A DNA stretch of 52,096 bases from Hyphomonadaceae bacterium (GCA_019753175.1 JAIELK010000025.1:1-52096), one strand, 5' to 3'. Shown: positions 7,839 to 17,975, counted from the first letter of the stretch. A program made the numbers and translations. The notes: a model not told the origin generated them from the sequence alone.

Positions 7839-9965
7839 ATGAGCATCGCGGCGTTTCTCACTTACGCCGAGGCCGACGAGCGGACCGTCCAGAAGTTGCG
7901 CCAGCGCCTTGCCAGTTACCGGGTCCCCGCCATCACGCGTCGGGAGGCTAAACTTGGTCGCTTCTTTGGCCACGAGGTTGCGCCAGAGAGCGCCCTCTCC
8001 AGTGCAAATTTTCTGGTGGTGTGCGCCACCCCATCGACGCCGACCTCAGCGCGCGTCGATGCGGCTATCGAGAGCTTCATCATTGGCAACCGTGGGGCGC
8101 GCTTGCTGTTGGTGTTGCTGGATGGAGCCCCAAACACTGCCTTGCCACTGCGCGTGCGTGGTCGCGATCCTCTGGTGGCTGACTTTACAGCCAAAGGCGA
8201 TGGGGAAGAACTCGGTTTCCTCAAACTCGTAGCAGAACTTGTGGAGGTCAATGTCGGCCTGCTTTGTGATGCGCAGGCGCGGAAACAAAAGTCTAGAGGC
8301 GCATGGTTGGGCGCGAGTGTCGCCATTTTGGCGACGGCGTTGGGGGCAAGCACCGTCGCGGGGGGCGCATTTTTTCGCGCCCGCGTTGATGCGCTTGCGC
8401 TGACCCAAAATGCCTTGGACCTCGGCGTGGACCTTGCCAATCAAACTAATGACGACGACGTCAAGGCTCAAGCCGAGGAGCGTTTGACGCGCCTTGTCAC
8501 GGACACACACCCCAGTCACACGCGCACACGCCAACATGCGCGCATTTTGACGCGCTTTGCCGCAGCACATGCCCAGGCTGGAGACGCCGAGGGCGCCCGG
8601 GGGCGGGCTTTGGCGGCCGTCCAACTCTATGCCAGCCTGCCTGCGCGCACCCAAGCCACAAGCGACCATGTTCAAGCGCTCATGCTGTTGAGCGAGGCGG
8701 CGTCGGAGGCTGATGCAGCTTTGGCGTACGCTCGGCAAGCGGCCGCGGTCGCGCGTCTAACCTCGTCAGCGGGCGCGCGCGCGCATTTGGCGCAGGCGCT
8801 CGCCCGCGAGGGAGCGCTGTTGTTGGAGGCCCAAAACCCGGGCGCATCACGCATGCCCTTGACCGAAGCCGTGTCACTTTATGAGGCGATTTATGCGGAA
8901 ACGCCTGATGACGAGCAGGTCGCCGTCGCCCTCTCCCAGGCGCTTCAGCATTTGGGGCGCGCGCATGCGGCACTGGGCGATCAAACCCAGGCCCAAGGCG
9001 CTCTCGAGCGCTGGGTCGCGTTCGCGCGCGCGCGCAACGCCGCTGCCAAACCTGGTGCGCGGCTGATGCTTGCAGAGGCGCTAAATCGCTTGGGGCAAAC
9101 CTTGTTGCAGGCCAATGACCCGGCGGCGGCGGGGCGAGCTTTGAATGAGAGCCTCTCGCTCTATCGCGCCGAGCGCGCGTCGTCCCCGGGCACGCCAGCG
9201 CTGAACTCAGCCCTGGCGCAAACCCTTATCCTCAGCGCCCAAGTCGAAAGCGGTCTGGGCCGCGCCTCGCCGCGTTTGTTGGATGAGGCGATCGCTGTGG
9301 GTCGCACCCGCGTCAGCACTGATCCAGTCACCCCACCTATTCTCGGCGATCTCTTGAGCGCACGCGCCGCTCAGTTGCAGGCCGAGAGCGATTGGCGCGC
9401 CGCAGAGGCGCACTGGCGCGAGGCGGTCCAGGTGCGGCGGCGCATTCGAGCACGCTCAGGACAAGTGCGAGAGCCGCTCGAGGACCTGAGCCGCGCGCTC
9501 GCAGGATGGGCCGCCGCTGCGCGCCAGCTCGGCGACCGTGACGCTTTGCTTGGAGTCCTTTCGGAGGCTGCGAGCGTCCAGCGCGCGCTCGTACGCATCG
9601 CTCCCGATGACCGCGGCGCGCGAGCGGGGCTGGGCGAGGCGCTGCAGAAACTTGGCGCGGCGCAACTTCAGGGCGGCGACACGGACCCCGCGCGCGCGTC
9701 CTTCGCCGAAGCTGCGCGGGTGCGCGTCGCGCTCGCTGAAGTTGACTTGAGTGATCGGACAGCCGCCCGTCATGCGCTCGAAAGTCTTGAGGCATTGCTG
9801 CAAATCCAGGGCGAAACGGAGGATGCAGCCGGCGTTCAGCGCACATTGATGATGACGCAAACCTTGTTGTCTCGTCTTGTTGAAGCCGACCCTGGTCAGA
9901 CCAGATACCAGGCGGCGCTCAGTGGCGTGCAAGGCCGCTTGGGCGCGCTCGAGGACACGCGCTAG
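7839..9965 (+). CDS. TIR-like membrane protein with TPR-like helical repeats
   Basis: A 708-residue protein. The N-terminal part (about residues 1-150) resembles bacterial TIR_2 domains: AFLTYAEADERTVQKLRQRL, then FFGHEVAPES with a Glu near the place of the catalytic glutamate, and ANFLVVCATP. A basic stretch and one hydrophobic segment follow (WLGASVAILATALGAS, about 156-180), which should anchor it in the inner membrane. The remaining 520 residues are Ala/Leu-rich helical hairpins of the TPR kind (for example ALQHLGRAHAALGDQTQAQGAL), on the far side of the membrane if there is only one span. GGAGGC precedes ATG at a good distance. It stands alone between two mannose-metabolism genes. A role in signalling or phage defence is possible, but NADase activity cannot be judged from the motifs seen. 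Confidence 0.75.
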   Translation: MSIAAFLTYAEADERTVQKLRQRLASYRVPAITRREAKLGRFFGHEVAPESALSSANFLVVCATPSTPTSARVDAAIESFIIGNRGARLLLVLLDGAPNTALPLRVRGRDPLVADFTAKGDGEELGFLKLVAELVEVNVGLLCDAQARKQKSRGAWLGASVAILATALGASTVAGGAFFRARVDALALTQNALDLGVDLANQTNDDDVKAQAEERLTRLVTDTHPSHTRTRQHARILTRFAAAHAQAGDAEGARGRALAAVQLYASLPARTQATSDHVQALMLLSEAASEADAALAYARQAAAVARLTSSAGARAHLAQALAREGALLLEAQNPGASRMPLTEAVSLYEAIYAETPDDEQVAVALSQALQHLGRAHAALGDQTQAQGALERWVAFARARNAAAKPGARLMLAEALNRLGQTLLQANDPAAAGRALNESLSLYRAERASSPGTPALNSALAQTLILSAQVESGLGRASPRLLDEAIAVGRTRVSTDPVTPPILGDLLSARAAQLQAESDWRAAEAHWREAVQVRRRIRARSGQVREPLEDLSRALAGWAAAARQLGDRDALLGVLSEAASVQRALVRIAPDDRGARAGLGEALQKLGAAQLQGGDTDPARASFAEAARVRVALAEVDLSDRTAARHALESLEALLQIQGETEDAAGVQRTLMMTQTLLSRLVEADPGQTRYQAALSGVQGRLGALEDTR

Positions 9966-9981
9966 AGAAACCCGCTCTCAT

Positions 9982-11163
9982 TCAAGGCGTTACAAATCTA
10001 TTAGCCTGATGCGCGCCGTCCAGGGCTTTTAGCTTTGTTTCCAGCCGCAGCAATTCGGAAAACGCCAAATAGAAGTGGTAAGGTATGGAGGCTGGCACAG
10101 CGGTCGACAGGGGCGCCCCTGCCGCGCTGAGATGGTCAACCCAGAGGCCGGGCTTCATGCCGGCGATGTAGCGCGAAAACAGAAGATCAAGCGCGCTCTT
10201 GATCGGCGCGCGCGGGTCAGCGCCTGTTTCCTCGAACACCGCGAGCCAACCCTTGATGCGCTCGGTGTTTGGCCAAACCCTTGAACTCAAGCGTAGCGGG
10301 GCGCCGGCTTCGTCGACGGCGTCGAACACGCATTTGACCTTGGGCGAGACGCCATGGGTCTCAGCGAACTCGACTAACGCTGTCATAGCCTTCTTGACTG
10401 AAGTCTCCGGCGCCAAGCGCTTGTAGGCTCCCAATATCCACGCCCATTCAAAATGGTGGCCAGGTTCGAGCGCTTGATCGGGCTCTCTCGACCAATCTTC
10501 AAAAAAGCGCTCGCCCAAGGTTTGCCCATTAAAGAGCCGCCGCTCAAACAAGGCGTACACCCCCAGCGTCAAGTCTAGGAACTCTTCCTCGTCTGTGGCC
10601 TCGTAGGCGGCGATCGAGGCTTCCATCAGATGCATGATCGGATTCTGCAATCTCCGGCCCGTGTCAGGCAGTTCCGGCGCAAAGCCCTCCCGCACGGACA
10701 TGTGGAGCCTCAAAAAGCGCACCGTCTCGCGCATGCGCTTCAATAGGCGGCTGTCTTTTGAGCATTTGTAGCGCCAGGCGAGCGCAAACAGGACGAAGGC
10801 GTTATCGTAGAGGTCGGCGTTGGGATCCAGAACGTCGCCATTACGCTTGATGCGCCGCACCCAGCCGCCGTCGCTGCGCAGGGCCTTGGCCTCCAAATAC
10901 TCCAACCCCATTGCCGCCAGATCTTCTCCCGGCCCGAAGCCTTCAAGGCCGGCGTGCGAGAACACGTAGATCTGCCTGCAAAGCGTGCGCACGCGCTTGA
11001 AGGAGCAAGCGGTGCCTTCGCCATTGAATGAAACCTCTTCTAAAAACCCTCCGTAGACCCTGTCGACGCCGGCCTCAGCCCAAAATGGCAACAGCGCGCC
11101 ATACGTCCAGGACCGCACGGCATTGAAGTCGATTGTCTGCCCCGACGCGTCTACCCCAAGCAC
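9982..11163 (-). CDS. AGE-family sugar epimerase/isomerase
   Basis: A 393-residue protein of the N-acylglucosamine 2-epimerase / mannose isomerase family, an (alpha/alpha)6 barrel. Typical pieces are RVRTLCRQIYVFSHA, PNADLYDNAFVLFALAW, QNPIMHLMEA and EPGHHFEWAWIL, which carry the active-site Arg, Glu and His residues. GTG at 11163 is preceded by GGAGG at 6 bases, so I prefer it to TTG 11187. The family includes mannose-6-phosphate isomerases and aldose-ketose isomerases. Because the nearby ManC lacks its own isomerase domain, this protein is a plausible source of mannose 6-phosphate from fructose 6-phosphate. Substrate specificity cannot be read from the sequence. Confidence 0.85.
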   Translation of the reverse strand: MLGVDASGQTIDFNAVRSWTYGALLPFWAEAGVDRVYGGFLEEVSFNGEGTACSFKRVRTLCRQIYVFSHAGLEGFGPGEDLAAMGLEYLEAKALRSDGGWVRRIKRNGDVLDPNADLYDNAFVLFALAWRYKCSKDSRLLKRMRETVRFLRLHMSVREGFAPELPDTGRRLQNPIMHLMEASIAAYEATDEEEFLDLTLGVYALFERRLFNGQTLGERFFEDWSREPDQALEPGHHFEWAWILGAYKRLAPETSVKKAMTALVEFAETHGVSPKVKCVFDAVDEAGAPLRLSSRVWPNTERIKGWLAVFEETGADPRAPIKSALDLLFSRYIAGMKPGLWVDHLSAAGAPLSTAVPASIPYHFYLAFSELLRLETKLKALDGAHQANRFVTP

Positions 11164-11506
11164 ATTCGACCTCCGCCAAGGTCGCAATGTTTACATCGTT
11201 TTTCCCAACATTGTCTCTTATTAGAGGCACGATAACCATTGCAGGGTTCGGTGTTCCTGTTTTTACCCCCGCCCGTTCCAATAGCTCCTTACAATTGGCC
11301 TTCCAGCCCCGCCAAGTGCACTTGACCGCCTCAGCGATACCGCAGGATCTCGATGAGCGAGTTTGGGTCTTGTGACGGCAAACAAGCTGTCCTGATGCGC
11401 TCGTTCACGCCTATCCCCGCACATTCTTCATCCGGACGTCGCGTTACACTGGCTGCACGGCGCAAAGCGGACGCCGGACGCCAAGGCGCCCATGCGGCCC
11501 AAAGCC
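11164..11506. other. interval without a gene
   Basis: These 343 bases separate the UDP-glucose dehydrogenase gene from the AGE-family gene, both on the minus strand. I see no supported gene or strong hairpin. The part next to 11164 is AT-richer and probably holds the promoter of the AGE-family gene, but I cannot point to convincing boxes. Confidence 0.5.
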
Positions 11507-12811
11507 TCAGGGCCTGCCGACACTGAAATACTTGAAGCCCTTGGCTTCCATTTCCTGCGGGCGATAGATGTTGCGCAGGTCGATCATGATCGGCGACTTC
11601 AGCGCATCCTTCACGCGGTCGAGATCGAGGGCGCGGAATTGATCCCATTCGGTGATGATCACCACCGCGTCCGCCCCTTGGACGCAATCGTAAGGGCCAG
11701 ACGCGAACGTCACGTCCTTCAGCATATGCTTGGCTTCCTTCATGCCTTCTGGATCGAAGGCGCGCACCTTGGCGCCTTCGTCCTGCAGCGTCGGCACGAT
11801 ATCGAGGGCGGGCGCATCGCGCATGTCGTCGGTGTTGGGCTTAAAGGTGAGGCCCAGGATGGCGATGGTCTTGCCTGTGACATTGCCGTCGAGCGCTTCG
11901 ACAATTTTTTGCGCCATCTTCTGTTTGCGCGCGGAATTGACGCGCACCGTGGTTTCAATGAGTTCGATCGGCGCGCCCGCGTCGCGCGCAGTTTTCATCA
12001 GCGCCAACGTGTCCTTGGGAAAACAAGAACCGCCATAGCCGGGGCCGGCGTTCAAGAATTTGCGGCCGATGCGATTGTCGAGGCCGATGCCCTTGGCGAC
12101 TTCCTGGACATTGGCGCCCACCGCCTCGCAGAGATCGGCGATTTCGTTGATGAACGTGATCTTCATCGCCAGGAACGCGTTGGCCGCGTATTTGGTGAGT
12201 TCCGACGTCCGCCGCGAGGTAAACACGATCGGCGTTTCATTGAGAAACAACGGCCGATAGAGATCGGTCATGCGCGCCTTGGCGCGCTCGTCGTCGGTGC
12301 CGACGACGACGCGATCCGGGCGCTTGAAATCGTTGATCGCCGCGCCTTCGCGTAGAAATTCAGGGTTCGACACGACTGAGAAATCAGCATCCGGTCGCGT
12401 GCGCTTAATGATCGCCTCCACTTCATCGCCGGTGCCGACCGGCACCGTCGATTTGGTGACCACCACCGTGTAGCCCTGCATGAGGCCGGCGATTTCCTCA
12501 GCGGCGGCGTAGACGTAGGTGAGATCGGCGTGACCGTCGCCGCGGCGCGAGGGCGTGCCCACGGCGATGAACACGGCGTCGGCGTCGCGGATGGCTTGGT
12601 TGGGATCGGTGGTGAAAAACAGCCGCCCCTGGTCGACATTGTCCTTCACGAGGTCGTCGAGGCCGGGCTCGAAGATCGGGATTTCGCCATTCTGCAAGCG
12701 CGCGATCTTGCCTTCGTCCTTATCGACGCAGGTGACGGTGTGGCCGAAATCAGCGAAGCACGCGCCGGAGACAAGCCCCACATAGCCGGCGCCAATGATC
12801 GTTACGCGCAT
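11507..12811 (-). CDS. ugd: UDP-glucose 6-dehydrogenase
   Basis: The enzyme oxidises UDP-glucose twice with NAD+ to UDP-glucuronate. The 434-residue protein has the N-terminal Rossmann motif IIGAGYVGLVSGACFADFGH, the family segment TKSTVPVGTGDEVE, and the catalytic cysteine in GPGYGGSCFPKDTLAL (about residue 260). The C-terminal UDP-binding domain contains GLTFKPNTDDMRDAPAL. Length and order are normal for the family. ATG at 12811 has GAGGGGG just upstream. It is the third gene of the minus-strand operon after the NusG-like and decarboxylase genes, and its product is the substrate of the decarboxylase encoded directly upstream. Confidence 0.97.
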   Translation of the reverse strand: MRVTIIGAGYVGLVSGACFADFGHTVTCVDKDEGKIARLQNGEIPIFEPGLDDLVKDNVDQGRLFFTTDPNQAIRDADAVFIAVGTPSRRGDGHADLTYVYAAAEEIAGLMQGYTVVVTKSTVPVGTGDEVEAIIKRTRPDADFSVVSNPEFLREGAAINDFKRPDRVVVGTDDERAKARMTDLYRPLFLNETPIVFTSRRTSELTKYAANAFLAMKITFINEIADLCEAVGANVQEVAKGIGLDNRIGRKFLNAGPGYGGSCFPKDTLALMKTARDAGAPIELIETTVRVNSARKQKMAQKIVEALDGNVTGKTIAILGLTFKPNTDDMRDAPALDIVPTLQDEGAKVRAFDPEGMKEAKHMLKDVTFASGPYDCVQGADAVVIITEWDQFRALDLDRVKDALKSPIMIDLRNIYRPQEMEAKGFKYFSVGRP

Positions 12812-12841
12812 AGCCCCCTCGCTGGCAACTTTAGCGTCCTG

Positions 12842-13804
12842 CTAGCGGGCACGGGCCAATTCGCCTTCTTTCAGAAGACTGTCGAAGTAGGCGATGGTCT
12901 TTTTAAGCCCCTGTTGGAGTTGCACTTTGGGGACCCAACCCAAAGCCTCGCGCGCTTTATCTATGTTGGGCTGACGTTGCTTGGGGTCGTCACTTGGCAG
13001 AGGTCTGAATACGAGCTGCGCTTTTGATCCGGTAAGGTCGATCACAGTCTCAGCCAATTGCCGGATTGTGAACTCTTTAGGGTTTCCGAGATTGATCGGC
13101 CCTGTGAGATCCTTGGGCGCGTCCATGAACAAGAGGAAAGCGTCGATCAGGTCATCGACATAACAAAAAGATCTTGTCTGCAATCCGTCGCCGTACAGCG
13201 TGATGTCTTCGCCCTTGAGGGCTTGCACAATGAAGTTCGACACAACGCGTCCATCGTTGGGATGCATGCGCGGTCCATAAGTGTTGAAAATCCGTCCGAC
13301 TTTGATGTCGAGCCCGTGTTGACGGTGATAATCGAAAAACAGGGTTTCGGCGCAACGTTTGCCTTCGTCATAGCAGGAGCGGACGCCTACGGGGTTCACC
13401 CTGCCCCAATAATCCTCGGGCTGGGGGTGGATCTCTGGATCGCCGTACACCTCCGAGGTCGAGGCCTGAAAGATGCGCGCCTTGAGGCGCTTGGCGAGCC
13501 CCAGCATATTGATAGCGCCATGGACGCTCGTTTTCGTCGTCTGCACAGGGTCATGCTGGTAGTGGATCGGCGACGCCGGGCAAGCGAGGTTATAGATTTG
13601 ATCGACCTCGACATAGAGCGGAAACGTCACGTCATGACGTTGGAACTCGAAATTCGGCTTTTCCAGCAAATGAGCAATGTTGCGTTTGCGACCGGTAAAA
13701 AGGTTGTCGACGCAAACCACGTCGTCCCCGCGCGCCACCAAACGATCACAGAGGTGGGAGCCTAAGAACCCGGCACCGCCGGTGACGAGAATGCGCTTTT
13801 CCAT
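12842..13804 (-). CDS. uxs: UDP-glucuronate decarboxylase (UDP-xylose synthase)
   Basis: A 320-residue extended short-chain dehydrogenase/reductase. It has the NAD-binding motif [13 protein letters not shown], the catalytic tyrosine-lysine pair in SCYDEGKR, and the segments [14 protein letters not shown] and [21 protein letters not shown] that are diagnostic of UDP-glucuronate decarboxylases. It converts UDP-glucuronate to UDP-xylose with bound NAD+. ATG 13804 gives the usual short N-terminus. ATG 13813, overlapping the stop of the NusG-like gene as ATGA, is an alternative. It lies between the antiterminator and UDP-glucose dehydrogenase genes, so the operon encodes a two-step route from UDP-glucose to UDP-xylose. 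Confidence 0.95.
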   Translation of the reverse strand: MEKRILVTGGAGFLGSHLCDRLVARGDDVVCVDNLFTGRKRNIAHLLEKPNFEFQRHDVTFPLYVEVDQIYNLACPASPIHYQHDPVQTTKTSVHGAINMLGLAKRLKARIFQASTSEVYGDPEIHPQPEDYWGRVNPVGVRSCYDEGKRCAETLFFDYHRQHGLDIKVGRIFNTYGPRMHPNDGRVVSNFIVQALKGEDITLYGDGLQTRSFCYVDDLIDAFLLFMDAPKDLTGPINLGNPKEFTIRQLAETVIDLTGSKAQLVFRPLPSDDPKQRQPNIDKAREALGWVPKVQLQQGLKKTIAYFDSLLKEGELARAR

Positions 13805-13809
13805 CGGCC

Positions 13810-14430
13810 TCATCTCTCGCAAGCCATCATCGAACGGCGCGGCACTTTGACAGACACCTCGCGCCCCATCATGTGCAGGAGGACGATGACGCGTTCTGAC
13901 GGCTCGACGGCGCACAACACGCCATAAACTTGATCAAACGCGCCGCCCACCATCCGCACCCGGTCGCCAGGCTTCAGATCGTCTTCAAAGCCGAGCAGGC
14001 CATCGGGGCCTGTTCGGGATTTGAAGTGCTCAATCAAGCCTTCGGGCAAGGCGGTCGGCGACTCCCCAAAGCGTACAATGCGAGAGACCCCGTATGTGCC
14101 TCCCACTGACCGCCAAAGCGGCGACGAACAGGGCAAACTGACAAAAAGATAGCCTGGAAAAAACGCCGCAATTGCGTCCTTGACGGCGTTGCGCCGCAGC
14201 ACCGGCTTGGCGAAAAGCGGCAAATAGGTTGGCACTTTTTGCCGCTCGAGATTCTCCCTGGCGAATTGCTCACGGCCGCGGATAGTTTGAACGGCATACC
14301 AGCGCGTAGCTTCCGTATCCGCTGGCTTTGCACCCCGCGACGCCACCCCGCTCATGGACTGAGCGCCCAGCGACACCGTCATTGGCGCAGTCAAGGTGAT
14401 CGGCCCTGTTAACGCACGCCGCGCATCCAT
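13810..14430 (-). CDS. NusG/RfaH-like specialised transcription antiterminator
   Basis: A 206-residue NusG paralogue. After a poorly conserved N-terminus of about 40 residues comes the NGN domain: [21 protein letters not shown], then PTYLPLF and [11 protein letters not shown]. The C-terminal KOW domain is [21 protein letters not shown]. Housekeeping NusG has a different, shorter N-terminus; RfaH/UpxY-type paralogues at the front of polysaccharide operons read like this one. These proteins bind paused RNA polymerase and let it pass through long surface-polysaccharide operons. It is the first gene of its operon and faces away from the gmd-fcl pair. ATG 14430 has GGGGGA upstream. I infer that it helps expression of the 18-43 kb cluster; no ops-like element was identified. 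Confidence 0.88.
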   Translation of the reverse strand: MDARRALTGPITLTAPMTVSLGAQSMSGVASRGAKPADTEATRWYAVQTIRGREQFARENLERQKVPTYLPLFAKPVLRRNAVKDAIAAFFPGYLFVSLPCSSPLWRSVGGTYGVSRIVRFGESPTALPEGLIEHFKSRTGPDGLLGFEDDLKPGDRVRMVGGAFDQVYGVLCAVEPSERVIVLLHMMGREVSVKVPRRSMMACER

Positions 14431-14612
14431 GCAGTCCCCCGTCGGTCCCAGCCGCCCGAAGGATACTTACTCACAATTGTTCAACTCGCCAAGTTATTTA
14501 CAAATTTTGGCCAATTCCCTTGACGCTCCCGCGCGACCCTTGCGGCATTTTACAATCTTTGCCAATTAATCCGAGGGGGGCTCCACGCGAAGACGGCCTC
14601 CGGGGACGGCTG
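14431..14612. promoter_or_regulatory. divergent promoter region of the sugar-nucleotide operons
   Basis: This 182-base gap separates the NusG-like gene (minus) from gmd (plus). Its middle is strongly AT-rich compared with both flanks (runs such as AAGTTATTTACAAATTTT near 14490-14507). A TTGACG at 14519-14524 could be a -35 box for the plus strand, but no matching -10 at 16-18 bases is clear. Promoters for both operons must lie here or very near. Confidence 0.5.
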
Positions 14613-15677
14613 ATGAGTGTTGCGTTGATCACGGGCGCCACGGGACAAGACGGCGCTTTTCTCGCGCAGCTCTTGCTCAGCAAAGGCTATGAGGTGCATG
14701 GGGTCAAACGCCGCTCTTCGTCTTTCAATACTGAGCGTGTCGACCACCTCTATGTGGATCCTCACGAAACCAATGTCCGGTTCTTCCTGCATTATGGCGA
14801 CATGACCGACGCCACCAACTTGGTACGGATCGTTCAGGAAACCCAGCCCGATGAAATCTATAATCTGGCGGCGCAATCCCATGTTCAGGTGTCGTTTGAA
14901 ACGCCTGAGTATACGGCCAATGCCGACGCTGTGGGGACGCTTCGGCTATTGGAGGCGATCCGCATCCTAAAAATGGCGGATAGGGTGCGCTTTTATCAGG
15001 CGTCGACGTCGGAACTTTACGGCAAGGTTCAGGCCGTGCCGCAAAACGAGGCCACGCCCTTCTATCCCCGGTCCCCCTATGCGGCGGCCAAGCTCTACGC
15101 CTATTGGATCACGGTCAATTATCGCGAGGCTTATGGGTTCCATGCCTCAAACGGCATCCTCTTCAATCATGAAGGGCCCACGCGCGGCGAGACCTTTGTC
15201 ACCCGCAAGATCACGCGGGCCGCGGCGGCGATCAAATTGGGCCTGCAGAAGCGACTTTATGTCGGCAATCTTGACGCCAAGCGCGATTGGGGTCACGCGC
15301 GCGACTATGTCGAGGGCATGTGGCGCATCGTCCAGCATGACACGCCCGGCGATTATGTGCTGGCAACAGGGGAGGCCCACTCCGTGCGCGAGTTCATTGA
15401 ACTTGCCTTCCGCCATGTCGGCATCGAGATCGTCTGGGACGGCGAAGGCGTCAAGGAAGTGGGCCTCGAGAAGAACACGGGCAACATTCTGGTCAGCGTC
15501 GATCCACGCTACTTTCGGCCCACTGAGGTTGACCTTTTGCTGGGGGATCCGTCCAAAGCACGCCAAGTGCTCGGCTGGCGCCACAAGATTGCGTTTCAGG
15601 ATCTCGTCTCGGAAATGGTTGCATCTGATTTGGAGGTCATGAAAGCCGAGAGCGGACGTCGCAACCTGCATGATTGA
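14613..15677 (+). CDS. gmd: GDP-mannose 4,6-dehydratase
   Basis: The enzyme converts GDP-mannose to GDP-4-keto-6-deoxymannose, the first step to GDP-fucose. The 354-residue protein has the NADP-binding motif [17 protein letters not shown], the family-specific [17 protein letters not shown], the Tyr-Lys pair in [12 protein letters not shown] and the GDP-binding [18 protein letters not shown] 14613 gives the standard N-terminus, with GGGGA 7 bases upstream. The gene overlaps the GDP-fucose synthase gene by 8 bases. All key residues are present and the length is normal. Confidence 0.97.
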   Translation: MSVALITGATGQDGAFLAQLLLSKGYEVHGVKRRSSSFNTERVDHLYVDPHETNVRFFLHYGDMTDATNLVRIVQETQPDEIYNLAAQSHVQVSFETPEYTANADAVGTLRLLEAIRILKMADRVRFYQASTSELYGKVQAVPQNEATPFYPRSPYAAAKLYAYWITVNYREAYGFHASNGILFNHEGPTRGETFVTRKITRAAAAIKLGLQKRLYVGNLDAKRDWGHARDYVEGMWRIVQHDTPGDYVLATGEAHSVREFIELAFRHVGIEIVWDGEGVKEVGLEKNTGNILVSVDPRYFRPTEVDLLLGDPSKARQVLGWRHKIAFQDLVSEMVASDLEVMKAESGRRNLHD

Positions 15678-16650
15678 GAATGGGTCATTTTCATTGGCAG
15701 GCCGCCGCGTTTTTGTAGCGGGCGCCCAGGGGATGGTTGGATCGGCCGTCGTGCGCAGGCTGCAAAGAGAGGGCTGCGCTTCGATCCTTGCCCCGCAACG
15801 CCGCGAGCTTGATCTTGTCTCACAAAAAGCAGTCGACGATTGGATGAGCGACCACACCCCCGAGGTGGTTATTGTTGCGGCGGCAAAGGTCGGCGGCATC
15901 CTTGCCAACAGCACTAAGCCCGCTGATTTTCTCTATGACAATTTGATGATTGCCGCGAACGTCATCCACGCGTCGGCCAGGGCGCGCACGCCGAAACTGC
16001 TATACTTGGGGTCCTCTTGCATTTATCCGCGGCTTGCGCCGCAACCCATTCCGGAAGGCGCGTTGTTGAGCGGCCCGCTCGAGCCCACCAATGAATGGTA
16101 TGCGATCGCCAAGATCGCCGGCATCAAGCTCTGCCAAGCTTACCGACGCCAACACGGGCTTGATTTCATCAGCGCGATGCCCACCAATTTGTACGGTCCG
16201 GGCGATAATTACGATCCCGACGGCGGTCATGTGATTCCAGCACTCATCCGCCGCGCGCACGAAGCGAAAGAAACCCACAGCCCCACGCTCACGATATGGG
16301 GCACCGGCGCGCCCCGGCGCGAGTTCCTGCATGCCGATGATTGCGCCGACGCCCTGATTTGGATCCTCAAACACTATTCTGAAGACGAGCACATCAATGT
16401 GGGCTCGGGCGGCGACATGACCATCGCTGACCTCGCGCATCTTGTTTGTGAGGTCGTGGGCTTCTCTGGTCAGCTTTTTTTTGACGCTTCCAAGCCGGAC
16501 GGCGCGCCAAGAAAACTAATGGCGGCGGACCGTCTGAGAGGGCTTGGCTGGTCACCCAGCATTCCAATCGAGCGCGGCCTCAATGACGCCTACCAGCATT
16601 GGCTGAGCCACGGCGGCTCGGATGACCGGCGAGGGACCACGCATGATTGA
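15670..16650 (+). CDS. fcl: GDP-L-fucose synthase
   Basis: A 326-residue epimerase/reductase that turns GDP-4-keto-6-deoxymannose into GDP-L-fucose with NADPH. Motifs are [18 protein letters not shown] at the N-terminus, [19 protein letters not shown], and the catalytic [18 protein letters not shown] and [14 protein letters not shown] are family signatures. Coupled translation with gmd is likely because the genes overlap. The product is a donor for fucosyltransferases, which may be among the unassigned glycosyltransferases of the cluster. Confidence 0.97.
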   Translation: MIENGSFSLAGRRVFVAGAQGMVGSAVVRRLQREGCASILAPQRRELDLVSQKAVDDWMSDHTPEVVIVAAAKVGGILANSTKPADFLYDNLMIAANVIHASARARTPKLLYLGSSCIYPRLAPQPIPEGALLSGPLEPTNEWYAIAKIAGIKLCQAYRRQHGLDFISAMPTNLYGPGDNYDPDGGHVIPALIRRAHEAKETHSPTLTIWGTGAPRREFLHADDCADALIWILKHYSEDEHINVGSGGDMTIADLAHLVCEVVGFSGQLFFDASKPDGAPRKLMAADRLRGLGWSPSIPIERGLNDAYQHWLSHGGSDDRRGTTHD

Positions 16651-16655
16651 TCCCC

Positions 16656-17975
16656 TTAGCGCTCGGAGTTGAAGGCGGCGTTGTCGTCACTGAAACTAGG
16701 CCCAACGCGCAGCACTTCACCGACCGCAGCAGGCAACCGCGCGCTATCCATGCCGCTTTCAACCTCCGCGCCGAGCCCAAAATACCAGGCCCCCTCAAAA
16801 TACGCGAACGAGCGGGCAAATGTCGGCGCTGGAAAGCGAAACAGCGGCGAAAACGCCGTTCGTTCCGTGTTCAGGCGTAGGACCGAGACCTCGAATGTAC
16901 CGTCTGTCAGGGCTTTATTGCCCAGCGCAAAAAGTTCGCCGTCGCGGGCGACGAGATCATAGATGCTTGCCCCGGAAGACACCAACACCTGTCGAATATC
17001 CCAAACAGTTTCAGCCGCGAAAACGCCAAACGGAATCCATTGATGGTCGTTGTTGGGGAATACGCCGAGGTAAAACGTCGTGGCGTCGAGGCGCACGGCG
17101 CGTCGCGCATGCGGGGGTGAGACCGGCGGAACAAGCGGCTGCGAAGGGAACAGGTCGACCCCGATGCGCCGGATTTCTCCAGCACCACCCCAGATCAATG
17201 CGCCTTCCGGTTTGAGGTCGCCATCGGGCTCAAATGAAAACACCGTCCCAATCATTGGGGTTCGCTCAGCGTCGCCATCAAAGCGCAGAATGGCGTAACC
17301 CGTAGCGTACAACACGTCGCCAATCCAGAGCGTCGAGTACAGACGCCCATTGTGGGCCTGTCTGAAGTCGCCCCTTGGGTTTTCGATCGGCATCAAGCGG
17401 GGATTACGCACCAGTCTCGCTGCGCGCCAATCATATCCATCACGCGAGACCCAAGCATCGGTGCTCTGTCGCTGAGCGCCGCCCACAGCGACAAGGCGCT
17501 CACCGAGATCAGCGATGTCATAGACATGGATGCCATTCGGGATTGTCCGGATTTTGCGCCAGTCCCCAGCGCTGAATTCGTATAAATTTCCGTTGTCCCA
17601 GCTCTCACGCGCATCATGACCCGGCACGACGAGATGTCCGCCAATGATGCGAAAGACGTCCACCTGTTCGTCGTCTGTTACGAACACCTGTTCAAAACGG
17701 CCATTCGAATATCGGACAATCGGTGCGGGTCCCGCATTCGACGATGGCCCCCCATTCGCGCTGTTGCCGGCGCCGAGGTAAAGCGCTCCTTCGAACACAA
17801 TCATGTCCCAAATGTTGCGCGCATAAGGATCGTTCGGCCAACGCTCGAGAAAAGGTGCGTCGACCCTCTCGGCTTCGATCCATGTCAAGGCGTCGACCGT
17901 TTGGGCGCCGCACGGCGCGCAGAGGAGCGCAAGCCACGCGAAGGCGCTAAGGCCCCCGCGCCACAACTTTGTCAT
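16656..17975 (-). CDS. exported protein of unknown function, beta-propeller-like
   Basis: A 439-residue protein whose first 24 residues (MTKLWRGGLSAFAWLALLCA, then PCGA) form a clear signal peptide. The mature protein has repeated short strands rich in Gly, Tyr and Trp, such as LYLGAGNSANGG, LYEFSAGDWRKI, LVAVGGAQRQS and LYSTLWIGDVLYATG, which suggest a beta-propeller. I recognise no enzyme motif. ATG 17975 is chosen because the signal peptide starts there; a longer frame to 18095 is not needed. It is convergent with the fucose synthase gene (5 bases apart) and divergent from the glycosyltransferase at 18166. A periplasmic or surface role linked to the polysaccharide is a guess from context. 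Confidence 0.65.
   Translation of the reverse strand: MTKLWRGGLSAFAWLALLCAPCGAQTVDALTWIEAERVDAPFLERWPNDPYARNIWDMIVFEGALYLGAGNSANGGPSSNAGPAPIVRYSNGRFEQVFVTDDEQVDVFRIIGGHLVVPGHDARESWDNGNLYEFSAGDWRKIRTIPNGIHVYDIADLGERLVAVGGAQRQSTDAWVSRDGYDWRAARLVRNPRLMPIENPRGDFRQAHNGRLYSTLWIGDVLYATGYAILRFDGDAERTPMIGTVFSFEPDGDLKPEGALIWGGAGEIRRIGVDLFPSQPLVPPVSPPHARRAVRLDATTFYLGVFPNNDHQWIPFGVFAAETVWDIRQVLVSSGASIYDLVARDGELFALGNKALTDGTFEVSVLRLNTERTAFSPLFRFPAPTFARSFAYFEGAWYFGLGAEVESGMDSARLPAAVGEVLRVGPSFSDDNAAFNSER

Noticed and set aside
11492-12355. 287-codon plus-strand frame over the UDP-glucose dehydrogenase
   Set aside because: The opposite strand encodes a complete dehydrogenase with all family motifs; the plus frame is a mirror of its codon usage.
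15147-15914. 255-codon minus-strand frame over gmd and fcl
   Set aside because: Both plus-strand genes are intact and conserved, and the antisense frame has no family features.
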